DNA from: RGIG5612 sp017511185
Lineage (GTDB): Bacteria; Bacillota; Clostridia; Lachnospirales; Lachnospiraceae
Direction of reading: 5' to 3'
DNA: 64,000 nt
Assembly: GCA_017511185.1 (NCBI GenBank)
Contig: JAFWLF010000111.1
Coordinates: 1-64,000 of the forward strand
Positions 1 through 7,525 of the stretch are shown here, piece after piece (position 1 is the first letter of the stretch; each line of letters begins with the position of its first letter). The translations under genes were made by a program, and so were the position numbers. A model generated the notes under the pieces. It had not been told where the DNA came from and did no database searches. It saw nothing but the letters and a program-made list of their open reading frames with translations.

Positions 1-375
1 AAAGACATAGCGCGTGATCCCCATCTGTTCCGCTTTATCAAGTGTGTCTTTGGTTCCGGTGCTGCTTCCATTCCAGAATGCAACTACCAGAGGCTTTTCT
101 TTGGCAGCATACTCCAGCATTTGTGAGTTTCTGATAAAACCTGCGCGCTTTCCATATTTCGACCACTCCGCAGGAAAAATACTGCAGGGAAGGCCGTGCT
201 CTTTAGCATATTGCTCTCCCAGTATAGCCGCACCGTTTGCATGGCCGGATACAATCTCCACATTTTCATACTGCGGCACGATCTTATCTAATGATTCTTT
301 CAACAGGTCGTAATCCTGAAAACTCCTTCCGCCTGCAACGATGATCCTCGTTCCCATATCGCGACAATCCCTCAT
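1..375 (-). CDS. DUF2493 / YspA-like SLOG-family protein (3' end cut by window edge)
   Basis: The minus strand reads an open frame of about 125 codons that runs off the left edge of the window. It carries the usual DUF2493 signature: a GGRSFQDYD loop near the N-terminus, SGHANGAAILGEQYA in the middle and FPAEWSKYGKRAGFIRN further on. DUF2493 proteins are Rossmann-like SLOG-fold proteins thought to bind nucleotides or nucleotide-derived ligands; the specific ligand here is unknown. The ATG at 375 lies right behind a GAGGAAAG stretch with short spacing; an ATG at 357 (MGTRIIVAGG) is an alternative start. It follows the 382-1665 gene by 6 bp and is probably co-transcribed with it. The C-terminus is outside the window. 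Confidence 0.75.
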   Translation of the reverse strand, partial: MRDCRDMGTRIIVAGGRSFQDYDLLKESLDKIVPQYENVEIVSGHANGAAILGEQYAKEHGLPCSIFPAEWSKYGKRAGFIRNSQMLEYAAKEKPLVVAFWNGSSTGTKDTLDKAEQMGITRYVF

Positions 376-381
376 CTTTCC

Positions 382-1665
382 TCAATATAAATAATGCACA
401 AACGGTTTCAGCTTTCCGGAGTTTCTTGGATGTCTAAGTTTCCTCAGCGCAGTACTTTTTCTCACCTCGGCCTCCTCCGGATCAATGCCCTCTGTCGCCG
501 CAAATAATTCCAACGATTCCCCGGTTCTGAAGAGTTTCTCTATAACATCCTTTTCTTCCTTTGGAAGACTGCTTGCGTTTTCCTCTATCTGGTCTAACAG
601 TTCTCCGGAATAATCGATCACATAGTTCGCCTGTCCGAAAATGGCCCGGACCAGGGTGTCACAGTATCCGATCTCATTCCAGGTAAGATCTGCTTCGATC
701 AGTTCCAATTCATCACCGGTGTCATAAAATGCTGTGTCTTCAGGGAGCTGGAATTCCCGCAGTATCTCTGTTTTAGCGGAAGGATGGTCCTTTATCCACT
801 CCCCGGTAAATACGGCATACCCCGTTCCGTTCTGAGGCTTAAAAGGAGACGTAAAAAGCTTGATAACACGCCCTCTCGGGGTGTTCTCATACTCGCCTGC
901 AAACCTCTTATCCTTTCCTTTTTTTGATTCTTTTTCCCAGATGGATCTGTGTGTCCGGCTATCTGTTGTAACGTCAATATGAAAGATCTCCGGAGCATAG
1001 GACCGGTACTTAGGATTATTGCCTGCAAAGGAATTATGCACGCCGAACAGTTCCTCTTTTTCTGTGTCATACCAGAATATCCCGACCAGGGGGGCATCCT
1101 GATCCACGTTATGGATAATCTCCTTCATACATTCAACTGCAGCTGCATCATAACAGCTGAACGGCTGGACGCTTTCAGCAAAATGATTGATGACCAGTGC
1201 CTGTGCCAGCAACTGTGCTTCATTATTTGTGATGACCATCGGAGCATCCATGGCATACAGCATGCACAGTCTCACGGCACGGATGGCAACATTATAAGTC
1301 GCCGGTCTTTTCGCCTTTTTCAGAACGATCAGGTCCGGGATTTCCGGCTGCATATCTGAAAACGGTACCAGGTCACGGTTTTCCCGGATGATGTTTTGCA
1401 GCGGATCCTCATCTTTGATCGTCTTAAGGCGCTCTTCCAGTTTTCGGAAGTCTTCGATCACATTCTTCAGGTCCTCCTGGCTCCAGTTCATTTTGCAGAG
1501 ATAATACATATCCGGCTCGTCATAGTCTTTGTCATCATATGGCCATTCCGGGATGCTCAGATATCCTTCTTTATCGGTATGCTCGAACATTTTTACCATG
1601 GTCTGTACCGGTGATAAGCTTGGTAATTCATCCTCGATCATAAAGGCCGGTTTTGGGTAATGCAT
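382..1665 (-). CDS. Uncharacterised protein with C-terminal sigma-70 region 4-like HTH
   Basis: This is a 427-residue protein of unknown function. Residues about 190-320 (VGIFWYDTEKEELFGV, EYENTPRGRVIKL, LREFQLPED) resemble a small uncharacterised domain family that I recognise only by its recurring TPRGRV motif. Residues about 360-420 look like sigma-70 region 4: a SLPKEEKDVIEKLF stretch is followed by ALRKLRHPRNSGKL, close to the ALRKLRHP signature of primary sigma factors. No sigma region 2 is visible, so it is unlikely to act as a sigma factor alone; the tail may be a DNA- or RNAP-contacting module. The ATG has AGGAGG six bases upstream. The gene has its own promoter with the shared 18-bp box at 1731-1748, placing it in the putative WYL regulon. 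Confidence 0.7.
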   Translation of the reverse strand: MHYPKPAFMIEDELPSLSPVQTMVKMFEHTDKEGYLSIPEWPYDDKDYDEPDMYYLCKMNWSQEDLKNVIEDFRKLEERLKTIKDEDPLQNIIRENRDLVPFSDMQPEIPDLIVLKKAKRPATYNVAIRAVRLCMLYAMDAPMVITNNEAQLLAQALVINHFAESVQPFSCYDAAAVECMKEIIHNVDQDAPLVGIFWYDTEKEELFGVHNSFAGNNPKYRSYAPEIFHIDVTTDSRTHRSIWEKESKKGKDKRFAGEYENTPRGRVIKLFTSPFKPQNGTGYAVFTGEWIKDHPSAKTEILREFQLPEDTAFYDTGDELELIEADLTWNEIGYCDTLVRAIFGQANYVIDYSGELLDQIEENASSLPKEEKDVIEKLFRTGESLELFAATEGIDPEEAEVRKSTALRKLRHPRNSGKLKPFVHYLY

Positions 1666-1714
1666 AATGCACCTCCTGACATAATAGTGGGAATTTGACT
1701 TGTTTCATGAACTC

Positions 1715-1748
1715 ATTATAGTTTTCACCATGTCCCGTTTTTGGTGCA
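1715..1748 (-). promoter_or_regulatory. Promoter with shared 18-bp box (box 1731-1748, -10 at 1715-1720)
   Basis: On the minus strand the box TGCACCAAAAACGGGACA ends exactly 10 bp before a perfect TATAAT. The same box and the same 10-bp spacing occur at 4101-4134, 7368-7401 and, in degenerate form, 7463-7496. The outer hexamers form an imperfect inverted repeat (TGYACC / GGGACA). The box covers the -35 region and no consensus -35 is present, which fits an activator-dependent or operator-controlled promoter for the 382-1665 gene. Confidence 0.7.
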
Positions 1749-1749
1749 T

Positions 1750-1788
1750 AAAAAAAGATTGTTGATATTTCCTCAATACCAGCAACCT
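1750..1788 (-). terminator. Intrinsic terminator after the 1830-2129 gene
   Basis: A 14-bp stem with one mismatch and wobble pairs (1756-1769 with 1775-1788, 5-nt loop) is followed on the minus strand by a run of Ts. The T-run runs directly into the shared box at 1731-1748, so termination of one unit and initiation of the next are back to back. Confidence 0.75.
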
Positions 1789-1829
1789 TTTTTACGAAGC
1801 AATATAAAGTGTCTTTTTACTGTCGCAGA

Positions 1830-2129
1830 TCAGTCATCATAATTCTCTTCACGCACATATGATTTAAACACTCCGGTATCAAAATTGAAAATGTATTCCT
1901 CTTCCAACCCGAAAGGATATGTGCCCAGTTCCGGCCATAATTCATTACTAAATAAGTATTCATCTTCTTCCTCAATATAAATATCAAAGTTCGCATCATG
2001 ATCCGCAGGGTAATCAGATAATGTAACCTCCATTTCTCCTACTTTAATCTCTCTCCAAAGCACATCCGACACAGCTTGTTCAATGTCTTCTACATCAAGC
2101 ACTTTGAATTCCTTTGTTTTAATAACCAT
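1830..2129 (-). CDS. Small acidic hypothetical protein
   Basis: This 99-residue protein is not recognised. It is acidic and rich in aromatic residues (DANFDIYIEEEDEYLF, WPELGTYPFGLEEEYIFNF), without signal peptide or membrane segment, so a soluble cytoplasmic protein is likely. The ATG at 2129 has a GGAGAG ribosome binding site 5-6 bases upstream. It lies 61 bp downstream of the HTH gene ending at 2191 and is followed by the intrinsic terminator at 1750-1788, so it is probably the last gene of the unit starting at 3078. Its acidic character would suit a small inhibitor or partner protein, but nothing in the sequence proves that. Confidence 0.6.
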   Translation of the reverse strand: MVIKTKEFKVLDVEDIEQAVSDVLWREIKVGEMEVTLSDYPADHDANFDIYIEEEDEYLFSNELWPELGTYPFGLEEEYIFNFDTGVFKSYVREENYDD

Positions 2130-2190
2130 TTTTCTCTCCTTTCGTCACATAGACCTAATAATCAAATCTCTTTTATTAAGTTTTTTGTTT

Positions 2191-3078
2191 TTAATAATCA
2201 GGCTCTCTTCGTTTTTCTTCTGCGAGTTGAGGATCATACCAGTATTTACTCCGCATATCCCATCCCTCATTAAGATAATCTGCCTCCTGCAGCTGTTTCA
2301 GGGTTCTGCTAACGGCTTTTCTTTCCATTTCTATACCATAATTCTCCATCAGATAGTCTACCACAGCATTTACTCCGAGCCGGTTATCCTCACTCGAATA
2401 CTCCATCATGATCTCCATGATATAAACCGGTGCAAGATGTTTATCTTTGTTTTTGTTTCGGATACGGAAGATTTCATCCAGTTCCTCATCCGTATACTCA
2501 TCCTCTGGTTTTGGAAGAACGATGAAACTCATTCTTCCGAATGCCCGATCACCTCTGAAATCCTGACTTCGCTGGACTTTTCGGAAGGAGTCTTCAAATA
2601 CATGGACAACATTGTCAATATCGCTAAAAGCGACATTGATATCGTCACTACTCTCTATGGCCATTGTGAGAAGTTCCTTCAAAAAGTCTCTTGCAAGTTC
2701 TGCCAGGATATTAATTAATTCTAAATCTGCAAAGTCGTTCTTTTTAAACTCTTTTGTGCAGTCAATAATCTCATGTGCCCTGATGCGGAAAAGAATCGGA
2801 AAATCCAAGCCACACTCTTTTTTTAACTTTGCCAAATCCTTCATGCTTGGAAATGGCAATGTTCCGTCCGGAGACGCGTAATCATGGCAAATCAGAGTCA
2901 CTGACTGTTCGCAGATATTCATTATTTTATCAGCCACCAAAGATCCTATCGCACTGGCATAATCTACAAATTCGCCACCGTTCATGCTGAACATTTGCTT
3001 AACAATCGAATATAGATCTTTCAGGTTTTTCCGAAGGAGCGTCCGACACTCATCGGGAGTTTTTGTTTTAGCTTTCAT
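2191..3078 (-). CDS. Uncharacterised protein with C-terminal HTH related to the WYL regulator's
   Basis: This 295-residue protein has a helical N-terminal part (1-210) that I do not recognise and a C-terminal winged-HTH-like segment (about 215-275). The latter contains IMMEYSSEDNRL, YLMENYGIEMERKAVSRTL and LQEADY, strikingly similar to the N-terminal HTH of the WYL protein at 7526-8683 (ILERYSDDDHHL, YLKQDYGLILERKAVARDL, LKEAG). The two proteins therefore probably bind related DNA or regulate the same genes. The ATG at 3078 follows a GGGGGGGAAG ribosome binding site; an in-frame TTG at 3105 has no such site. A 24-bp element shared with the promoter region of the 4260-5195 gene lies at 3156-3179 upstream. 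Confidence 0.65.
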   Translation of the reverse strand: MKAKTKTPDECRTLLRKNLKDLYSIVKQMFSMNGGEFVDYASAIGSLVADKIMNICEQSVTLICHDYASPDGTLPFPSMKDLAKLKKECGLDFPILFRIRAHEIIDCTKEFKKNDFADLELINILAELARDFLKELLTMAIESSDDINVAFSDIDNVVHVFEDSFRKVQRSQDFRGDRAFGRMSFIVLPKPEDEYTDEELDEIFRIRNKNKDKHLAPVYIMEIMMEYSSEDNRLGVNAVVDYLMENYGIEMERKAVSRTLKQLQEADYLNEGWDMRSKYWYDPQLAEEKRREPDY

Positions 3079-3155
3079 TTTTCTTCCCCCCCTATTTGTT
3101 TTCAATTCTACAAATACAACAGATGATAACCGTTTCCCGATTCATAATACCATAG

Positions 3156-3179
3156 GCAAATAACAGATTTCATCTATTC
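3156..3179 (-). promoter_or_regulatory. 24-bp element A, upstream of the 2191-3078 gene
   Basis: The plus strand reads GCAAATAAC then AGATTTCATCTATTC. It matches the element at 5241-5264 in 21 of 24 positions. Both sit in the upstream gap of a minus-strand gene (78 and 46 bp before the start codon). It may be a second operator class in this island; a TATTAT hexamer lies 6 bp downstream on the minus strand. Confidence 0.45.
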
Positions 3180-3192
3180 TGATTAAAATGTT

Positions 3193-3738
3193 TTATCGCA
3201 GGCCAAGAACCGCCTCTACTTTTTCCAGTCTTTTCGCCACCTCTGGTGAAGGGTCTTTCAGGCTGTAAAACCAGAAGAGTGATTTTTTCAGTGATTCCTT
3301 GTCTTCCAGGTCTTTCGAATAATACGCCGCAAGAGATTCCACGCTGCGATTGTTTCCCAAGGCAGCAGCCAGTTCCAATACCTGATTGATCTGTTCCGGC
3401 GGGAAGACCCGGTCATAAGACTGGTTCATCATGTTTTGTGCATGGTAAAGCAGTTTCTCATGATTGAGTCCTTGATACATCTGCTCATACCAGAAGCATT
3501 CCTCTTCCCGATCCTGTGTTTCCAGTCCGCCTCTGTTATCGTGGCAGACCCAGGCCATGAACTCCATGGAAGGGAGATAGGAATTAAGCGCAACTTCGCG
3601 GCATACCTCTATTGCCGTGATCCGATCCACCGCATCGTCACTTTCCCACAACTGTTTTGCTTCCTCTGCCAAATATGCATTGTCTGTTTCTTTCATCATT
3701 TCTTTCATCTCTTCTATGGTTGGTTTATTTTCTTTCAT
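3193..3738 (-). CDS. Helical (TPR/Sel1-like) hypothetical protein
   Basis: This 181-residue protein is not recognised with certainty. The C-terminal half (INQVLELAAALGNNRSVESLAAYYSK, followed by SLFWFYSLKDPSPEVAKRLEKVE) reads like a Sel1/TPR-type helical repeat region, commonly used for protein-protein contacts. No signal peptide is present. The start at 3738 is chosen because AAAGGAAAA precedes the ATG; the frame also opens further upstream at a TTG (3777) without a good ribosome binding site. It overlaps the preceding gene (3725-4045) by 14 bp and so is translationally coupled to it, under the 18-bp-box promoter at 4101-4134. Confidence 0.6.
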   Translation of the reverse strand: MKENKPTIEEMKEMMKETDNAYLAEEAKQLWESDDAVDRITAIEVCREVALNSYLPSMEFMAWVCHDNRGGLETQDREEECFWYEQMYQGLNHEKLLYHAQNMMNQSYDRVFPPEQINQVLELAAALGNNRSVESLAAYYSKDLEDKESLKKSLFWFYSLKDPSPEVAKRLEKVEAVLGLR

Positions 3739-4045
3739 TTTCCGTATTTTCCTTTCGTGATTCATGATCATCTTCAAACAGTTTCAAGTATTCCTGAAAC
3801 GATATCGTCTCCGCGTCATTCGGTGCGGCGTCCACGCCTGTTTTTGCATGCGGATTCAGTTCCCATTTGGAACGGGTGGCATACCGCATGGAGAAGAACG
3901 GCCTGTGACTGATGCGATAGCCGCTCCTATTCAGAATGGCACTTTGAATGGTATCGGCATCCACCACATAGGTTCTGTCATATTCTTCTGGCAAGGATTG
4001 AAGCACTTTTTCTTCAAGTTCTTTATTTCTCATATCTTTTTGCAT
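3725..4045 (-). CDS. Small hypothetical protein, first gene of a box-regulated operon
   Basis: This 106-residue soluble protein has no recognised family. The N-terminus is charged and helical (NKELEEKVLQSLPEEYDRTY), the middle has ADTIQSAILNRSGYRISHRPFFSMRYATRSKWE, and the C-terminus is strongly polar. The start at 4045 is supported by AAAGG eight bases upstream. The frame extends to 4174, but that extension would read through the terminator at 4135-4168 and the promoter, so it is not coding. It overlaps the next gene and is driven by the shared-box promoter 56-89 bp upstream. Confidence 0.6.
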   Translation of the reverse strand: MQKDMRNKELEEKVLQSLPEEYDRTYVVDADTIQSAILNRSGYRISHRPFFSMRYATRSKWELNPHAKTGVDAAPNDAETISFQEYLKLFEDDHESRKENTENERK

Positions 4046-4100
4046 GTTTTTGCCTTTCTGTGTTTTTATGATCCCGCTTATTTCTCTTGTATCTGTCTCT

Positions 4101-4134
4101 ATCTTAAAGAAAGTCGTGTCCTGTTTTTGGTACA
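4101..4134 (-). promoter_or_regulatory. Promoter with shared 18-bp box (box 4117-4134, -10 at 4101-4106)
   Basis: On the minus strand the box TGTACCAAAAACAGGACA ends 10 bp before TAAGAT. It directly follows the T-run of the terminator at 4135-4168, the same terminator-then-box layout as at 1715-1788. It would drive the genes at 3725-4045 and 3193-3738. Confidence 0.65.
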
Positions 4135-4168
4135 TAAAAAATCCTGCCGGAATATCCAGCAGGATTTT
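4135..4168 (-). terminator. Intrinsic terminator after the 4260-5195 gene
   Basis: A perfect ATCCTGC/GCAGGAT stem, extended by further pairs in the loop, is followed by six Ts on the minus strand. Confidence 0.9.
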
Positions 4169-4259
4169 AAACACAATTCTTATCCCTTACATTTTTATAT
4201 CACTTATTTATTTTAAATGTTTTCCCATGCACTTTCCACAGAGCTTCTTCCCTTATGGT

Positions 4260-5195
4260 TTATAAATTATAATCCAGATAAGGGATTTCTGTCAGGATTG
4301 CCAGGCAGGCTTCCGACATACAGTACTGGCTTCTCCGGACGATTCTCTTGAACCTTTCCGGATCTTTCATATTACTGTTCTGTTTATCAATTCCCTGCAC
4401 TCCGGCTGCCGGCCAAACCTCAATACCATGTGCCGCATTCCGTTTGTAAACCTTTTTCGCATACGCCTGCTTTTGAAAAATCCTTTCCCAGGTGAAAACG
4501 CGCATATAGGTAGCCAGGCTTTGCAAAACGATTGCCTGATTCCCGATTTTATTCTTCCATCTGACGCCTGCCCATTTTAAATAATCATGATAAAACGCAA
4601 GAAAAAGGTTATGGACCAGCGTATCGGTCAGGCACATCTCTATCAATGTCTGATCTCCTTTTTCCAATTGACATATCGTCTTCAGATATATGGTTATCTC
4701 ATTTTTGGAAGCATTATAATCACCTGTTACTAAATAGATAAACGAACGGTTCAGAATATCCCGGATTATCTTTTTCTCTTCCTCGGATTCGGTTTCTTTG
4801 TAATATTTGGATGGGTCAGGAGAGTTTTCATTATAGTCCTCCCGGTTTTCTCCTCCTTTGAGCATCCGTCTGTAAAGACCTTTCCTGCCCGCATTGTAGA
4901 AATCATCGTCTGGAAGACCGGCAATTTCTTTTTCTATGTCTTTCGGATCCACTCCATCGACCTTTTTTACTTTATACTCATCCGAAAACCGTATTTTTAC
5001 CCTCCGAACGATGTAGAGCATTCTTTCTTCTAATGCTCTACTCAGGAAAAGTTGGCGTGCGATCTCCGGAACTTGGTCAAATGCCCAGCCTTTTATTGCA
5101 AGAACCAACTCATGTTCAGAATCATGCGTGGTTGGATAAAACACTTTCTTCTGAATATTATAATATCTGCTTAATTCATGAAAATAATCTCCCAT
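4260..5195 (-). CDS. Uncharacterised island protein, paralogue of 14774-15637
   Basis: This 311-residue protein is not recognised. It is paralogous to the 287-residue product at 14774-15637. Both have an RVKI-FSDE stretch in the first half, a patch of acidic and lysine-rich sequence, then a conserved C-terminal signature: AHGIEVWPAAGVQGI here and AHAVEIWPCAGIQGI there, ending in SEACLAILTEIPY versus TEACLAILTEVPY. No transmembrane segment or known catalytic motif is visible. The start has AGGAGG six bases upstream. The gene ends at a strong terminator (4135-4168), so it is probably monocistronic, with the 24-bp element at 5241-5264 in its upstream region. Confidence 0.65.
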   Translation of the reverse strand: MGDYFHELSRYYNIQKKVFYPTTHDSEHELVLAIKGWAFDQVPEIARQLFLSRALEERMLYIVRRVKIRFSDEYKVKKVDGVDPKDIEKEIAGLPDDDFYNAGRKGLYRRMLKGGENREDYNENSPDPSKYYKETESEEEKKIIRDILNRSFIYLVTGDYNASKNEITIYLKTICQLEKGDQTLIEMCLTDTLVHNLFLAFYHDYLKWAGVRWKNKIGNQAIVLQSLATYMRVFTWERIFQKQAYAKKVYKRNAAHGIEVWPAAGVQGIDKQNSNMKDPERFKRIVRRSQYCMSEACLAILTEIPYLDYNL

Positions 5196-5240
5196 TTTAT
5201 TCCTCCTTGGATGATTTGATAATAACTTCGATCTGTTTCC

Positions 5241-5264
5241 GCAAATAACCTATTTTATCTATTC
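5241..5264 (-). promoter_or_regulatory. 24-bp element A, upstream of the 4260-5195 gene
   Basis: The plus strand reads GCAAATAAC then CTATTTTATCTATTC, identical to the copy at 3156-3179 at 21 of 24 positions. It lies in the 83-bp gap between the AAA+ gene and the 4260-5195 gene. It could be an operator or a remnant of duplicated promoter DNA. Confidence 0.45.
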
Positions 5265-5278
5265 ATTTATGTTGTTTA

Positions 5279-7300
5279 TTATATCACACACCGGAACCCC
5301 ATCGTCCCCTTTTCCGGTTTCGTGTTTGCTGGCATCTCAATATCCTCTGCCGTGATCGTAGCAATCTCTTTCCGTGACAGGTTTTCCACGTCACCGCTGA
5401 CCAACCGGGTAGCCTGTGCCATTCGTGCTTTCTCGATCACATTACGGACATATCTTCCATTTCCAAAGTCTTCCGATTTTTTTGCAAGATCAAAAACTCC
5501 TGCCAGTTTTTCTACGGCATCATCCGTCAACCTAAGTTCCAGTTTGGATGCCTGGTACTTCGCGATCTGACAGAGTTCTTCCGTTCCATAGTCTGCAAAT
5601 GGGACGTGGAATGCGATCCGGGAGCGCAGTCCCGGATTGCTCTGTAAGAACTTCTCCATTTCGTCCGGGTATCCTGCAAAAATCACGACTAATTCATCTC
5701 TGCGGTTTTCCATCTCCTGAACGATGGTGTTGATCGCTTCTTCTCCAAATGAACCTGCGTTTTCGGTTGCAAGCGAATACGCTTCATCAATGAACAATAC
5801 ACCGCCGGATGCTTCCTTAAACTTTTTCTGTACTGCAGGCGCTGTCCAGCCGACATATTTCCCGACCAGATCGCTCCTTCCAACTTCCACCAAGTGTCCT
5901 CTGGAAAGCAATCCGTTCTCCCGCATGATCCGTGCAAATAGTCTGGCAACCGTGGTCTTGGCAGTCCCCGGATTACCGGTAAAGACCATGTGCATGGAAG
6001 GCCTTTGTGCATTCATCCCTTTATCTGCAAACAGTTTCTGGGCTTTATAGAAATCCAGCGCCTGTTTGATCACTTTCTTTGACTCTTCCAGACCGATCAT
6101 CTTCAAGAGCTCATCATAAGCTGTTCCTTTCGGAGCAGCTTTCGCCGCTTCTTTCTTCACTGTTGCAATCTCTTTGTATTCTGGATACACACTAGTCTTC
6201 AGTTTCCGGTTATACCATTCATCAAACAGGTCTCTCATTTCCGTTCCCAGATAGGTCTTGTCTTCTTCCAGCATTGCAAACAGTTTTTTATCTGACCGGA
6301 TCCCTCGGTCTTTTGCAAGCACCTGCAGATAATCTCTGGCCTGCTCCGCTGTGGCCGGCACATCTCGGATCTCTACTATACTGAAGCTTCCAAGGTTTTC
6401 ATAGATGAAGTCACGAACTTTTGTACATTCCCGCGGAAGGCAGATAATCGTAAGCACCTGGTTGCGGAAACGTTTCATCACTTCGCAGAGATTGATCAGC
6501 GTTTCCATATCGCCGGTCGCATAATCGTCTTCGTCACATTCATCCACAATGTAACGAGCAATGACCGTGCCGCTGCTGCAGCTTTTGTACAGACACTCCA
6601 GAACATATTCCGAGTAATCGCTGGAAGGATAGATATTAATAAAAGAATACCGCCGGCTGCGGATCCTCTGTTTTGAATATAACGCCTGCATCAACAGACG
6701 GCTGACATTCTTTCTCGCTTCTGTATCGTCCGTCTGAAGCATGTAGTGGACCGGATGTCCTGCGATCTTTTTCTGAGGCTTGCTCTTAAAAATGCGATCC
6801 AGTTCCGGGAGCAGGTCACCATTCATCTGATATTTGCCTGCCTTTTGATAGATTTTTTCCTTTTCGCATTCTGTCAGTAAATTCTCGCCAAACCTGAATA
6901 AACGGTTGCCACACAGAACATCCAGTCCAAAGTTTTCCAACACTTCGTCGTCATCCTCAATATATCCTGCACGATCTGCATCCCGGAGCATGGCGCGGAT
7001 TGCTGCAAATGTGATTTCCTCTACGCTGATATTTGCCACATTTAACTTGAGTGCCTCAGCATAACGTTCTGAAAGTATCGGGATGTCTTCCGCGTTTTTT
7101 AATATGAAGCCAGCGGTCAGTTCATCACTGGTGGCATCTGAAGCAAACAGAAAAGCATCTGTTTTGTTTTGGAGTTTTTCATTAAATTCTCTGCTTCTTT
7201 TGGCAATCTTGCGGATGTTGCTGCGCTCATCAATCTTATTATCATTTTCTTTTACCCAGTTTTCATTTGTAATAGTTCCCTTAATCTTAAAAAACTGCAT
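5279..7300 (-). CDS. CbxX/CfqX (SpoVK-like) AAA+ ATPase with long N-terminal extension
   Basis: This 673-residue protein ends in a CbxX/CfqX-type AAA+ domain. Walker A is GNPGTAKT at about 442-449, Walker B is GGVLFIDEAYSL at about 499-510, and the arginine-finger region is NPGLRSR near 555-561. Family members (RuBisCO activase CbbX, SpoVK, EccA) form hexamers that remodel other proteins. The first 400 residues contain a second, degenerate-looking nucleotide-binding-like region (YIVDECDEDDY, VLTIICLPREC) and are not assignable. The start has a GCGAGG site eight bases upstream. Its promoter at 7368-7401 carries the shared 18-bp box and diverges from the WYL regulator. The target protein is unknown; one of the island's hypothetical proteins is a reasonable guess. 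Confidence 0.85.
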   Translation of the reverse strand: MQFFKIKGTITNENWVKENDNKIDERSNIRKIAKRSREFNEKLQNKTDAFLFASDATSDELTAGFILKNAEDIPILSERYAEALKLNVANISVEEITFAAIRAMLRDADRAGYIEDDDEVLENFGLDVLCGNRLFRFGENLLTECEKEKIYQKAGKYQMNGDLLPELDRIFKSKPQKKIAGHPVHYMLQTDDTEARKNVSRLLMQALYSKQRIRSRRYSFINIYPSSDYSEYVLECLYKSCSSGTVIARYIVDECDEDDYATGDMETLINLCEVMKRFRNQVLTIICLPRECTKVRDFIYENLGSFSIVEIRDVPATAEQARDYLQVLAKDRGIRSDKKLFAMLEEDKTYLGTEMRDLFDEWYNRKLKTSVYPEYKEIATVKKEAAKAAPKGTAYDELLKMIGLEESKKVIKQALDFYKAQKLFADKGMNAQRPSMHMVFTGNPGTAKTTVARLFARIMRENGLLSRGHLVEVGRSDLVGKYVGWTAPAVQKKFKEASGGVLFIDEAYSLATENAGSFGEEAINTIVQEMENRRDELVVIFAGYPDEMEKFLQSNPGLRSRIAFHVPFADYGTEELCQIAKYQASKLELRLTDDAVEKLAGVFDLAKKSEDFGNGRYVRNVIEKARMAQATRLVSGDVENLSRKEIATITAEDIEMPANTKPEKGTMGFRCVI

Positions 7301-7367
7301 ATCTGATACCTCGCTTTTCTAATTGCATAACAACTGGTAAAAAGGGTTGATGTCTTTTTCTGTCAAA

Positions 7368-7401
7368 AGAATACATAATCCAATGTCCCGTTTTTGGTAC
7401 A
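7368..7401 (-). promoter_or_regulatory. Promoter with shared 18-bp box for the AAA+ gene (box 7384-7401, -10 at 7368-7373)
   Basis: The minus strand reads TGTACCAAAAACGGGACA, then 10 bp, then TATTCT. It lies in the divergent gap between the AAA+ ATPase gene and the WYL regulator gene, 68 bp or more upstream of the AAA+ start codon. Confidence 0.65.
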
Positions 7402-7462
7402 TTATCTTGCATATCATAATGGCATCTGATAATGTTGAAGTGGAAATAAATGTGCAACATTA

Positions 7463-7496
7463 TGCACCATATAAGACACATAGACTGAAGTATTAT
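7463..7496 (+). promoter_or_regulatory. Degenerate copy of the 18-bp box with -10 for the WYL regulator gene
   Basis: The plus strand reads TGCACCATATAAGACACA (7463-7480), then exactly 10 bp, then TATTAT (7491-7496). The outer TGCACC and ACA positions and the spacing match the three other boxes, while the centre differs. The WYL gene starts 30 bp downstream, which suggests autoregulation with weaker binding. Confidence 0.55.
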
Positions 7497-7525
7497 GAGA
7501 AAAACAAACACGAAGGGAATATCGT

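Noticed and set aside
2083..2718. 211-codon open frame on the plus strand
   Set aside because: It is antisense to the HTH gene at 2191-3078 and encodes a hydrophobic low-information peptide without a ribosome binding site.
4046..4174. Longer start for the 3725-4045 gene
   Set aside because: The extension would be translated from the terminator hairpin and the 18-bp-box promoter, and a proper ribosome binding site exists at 4045.
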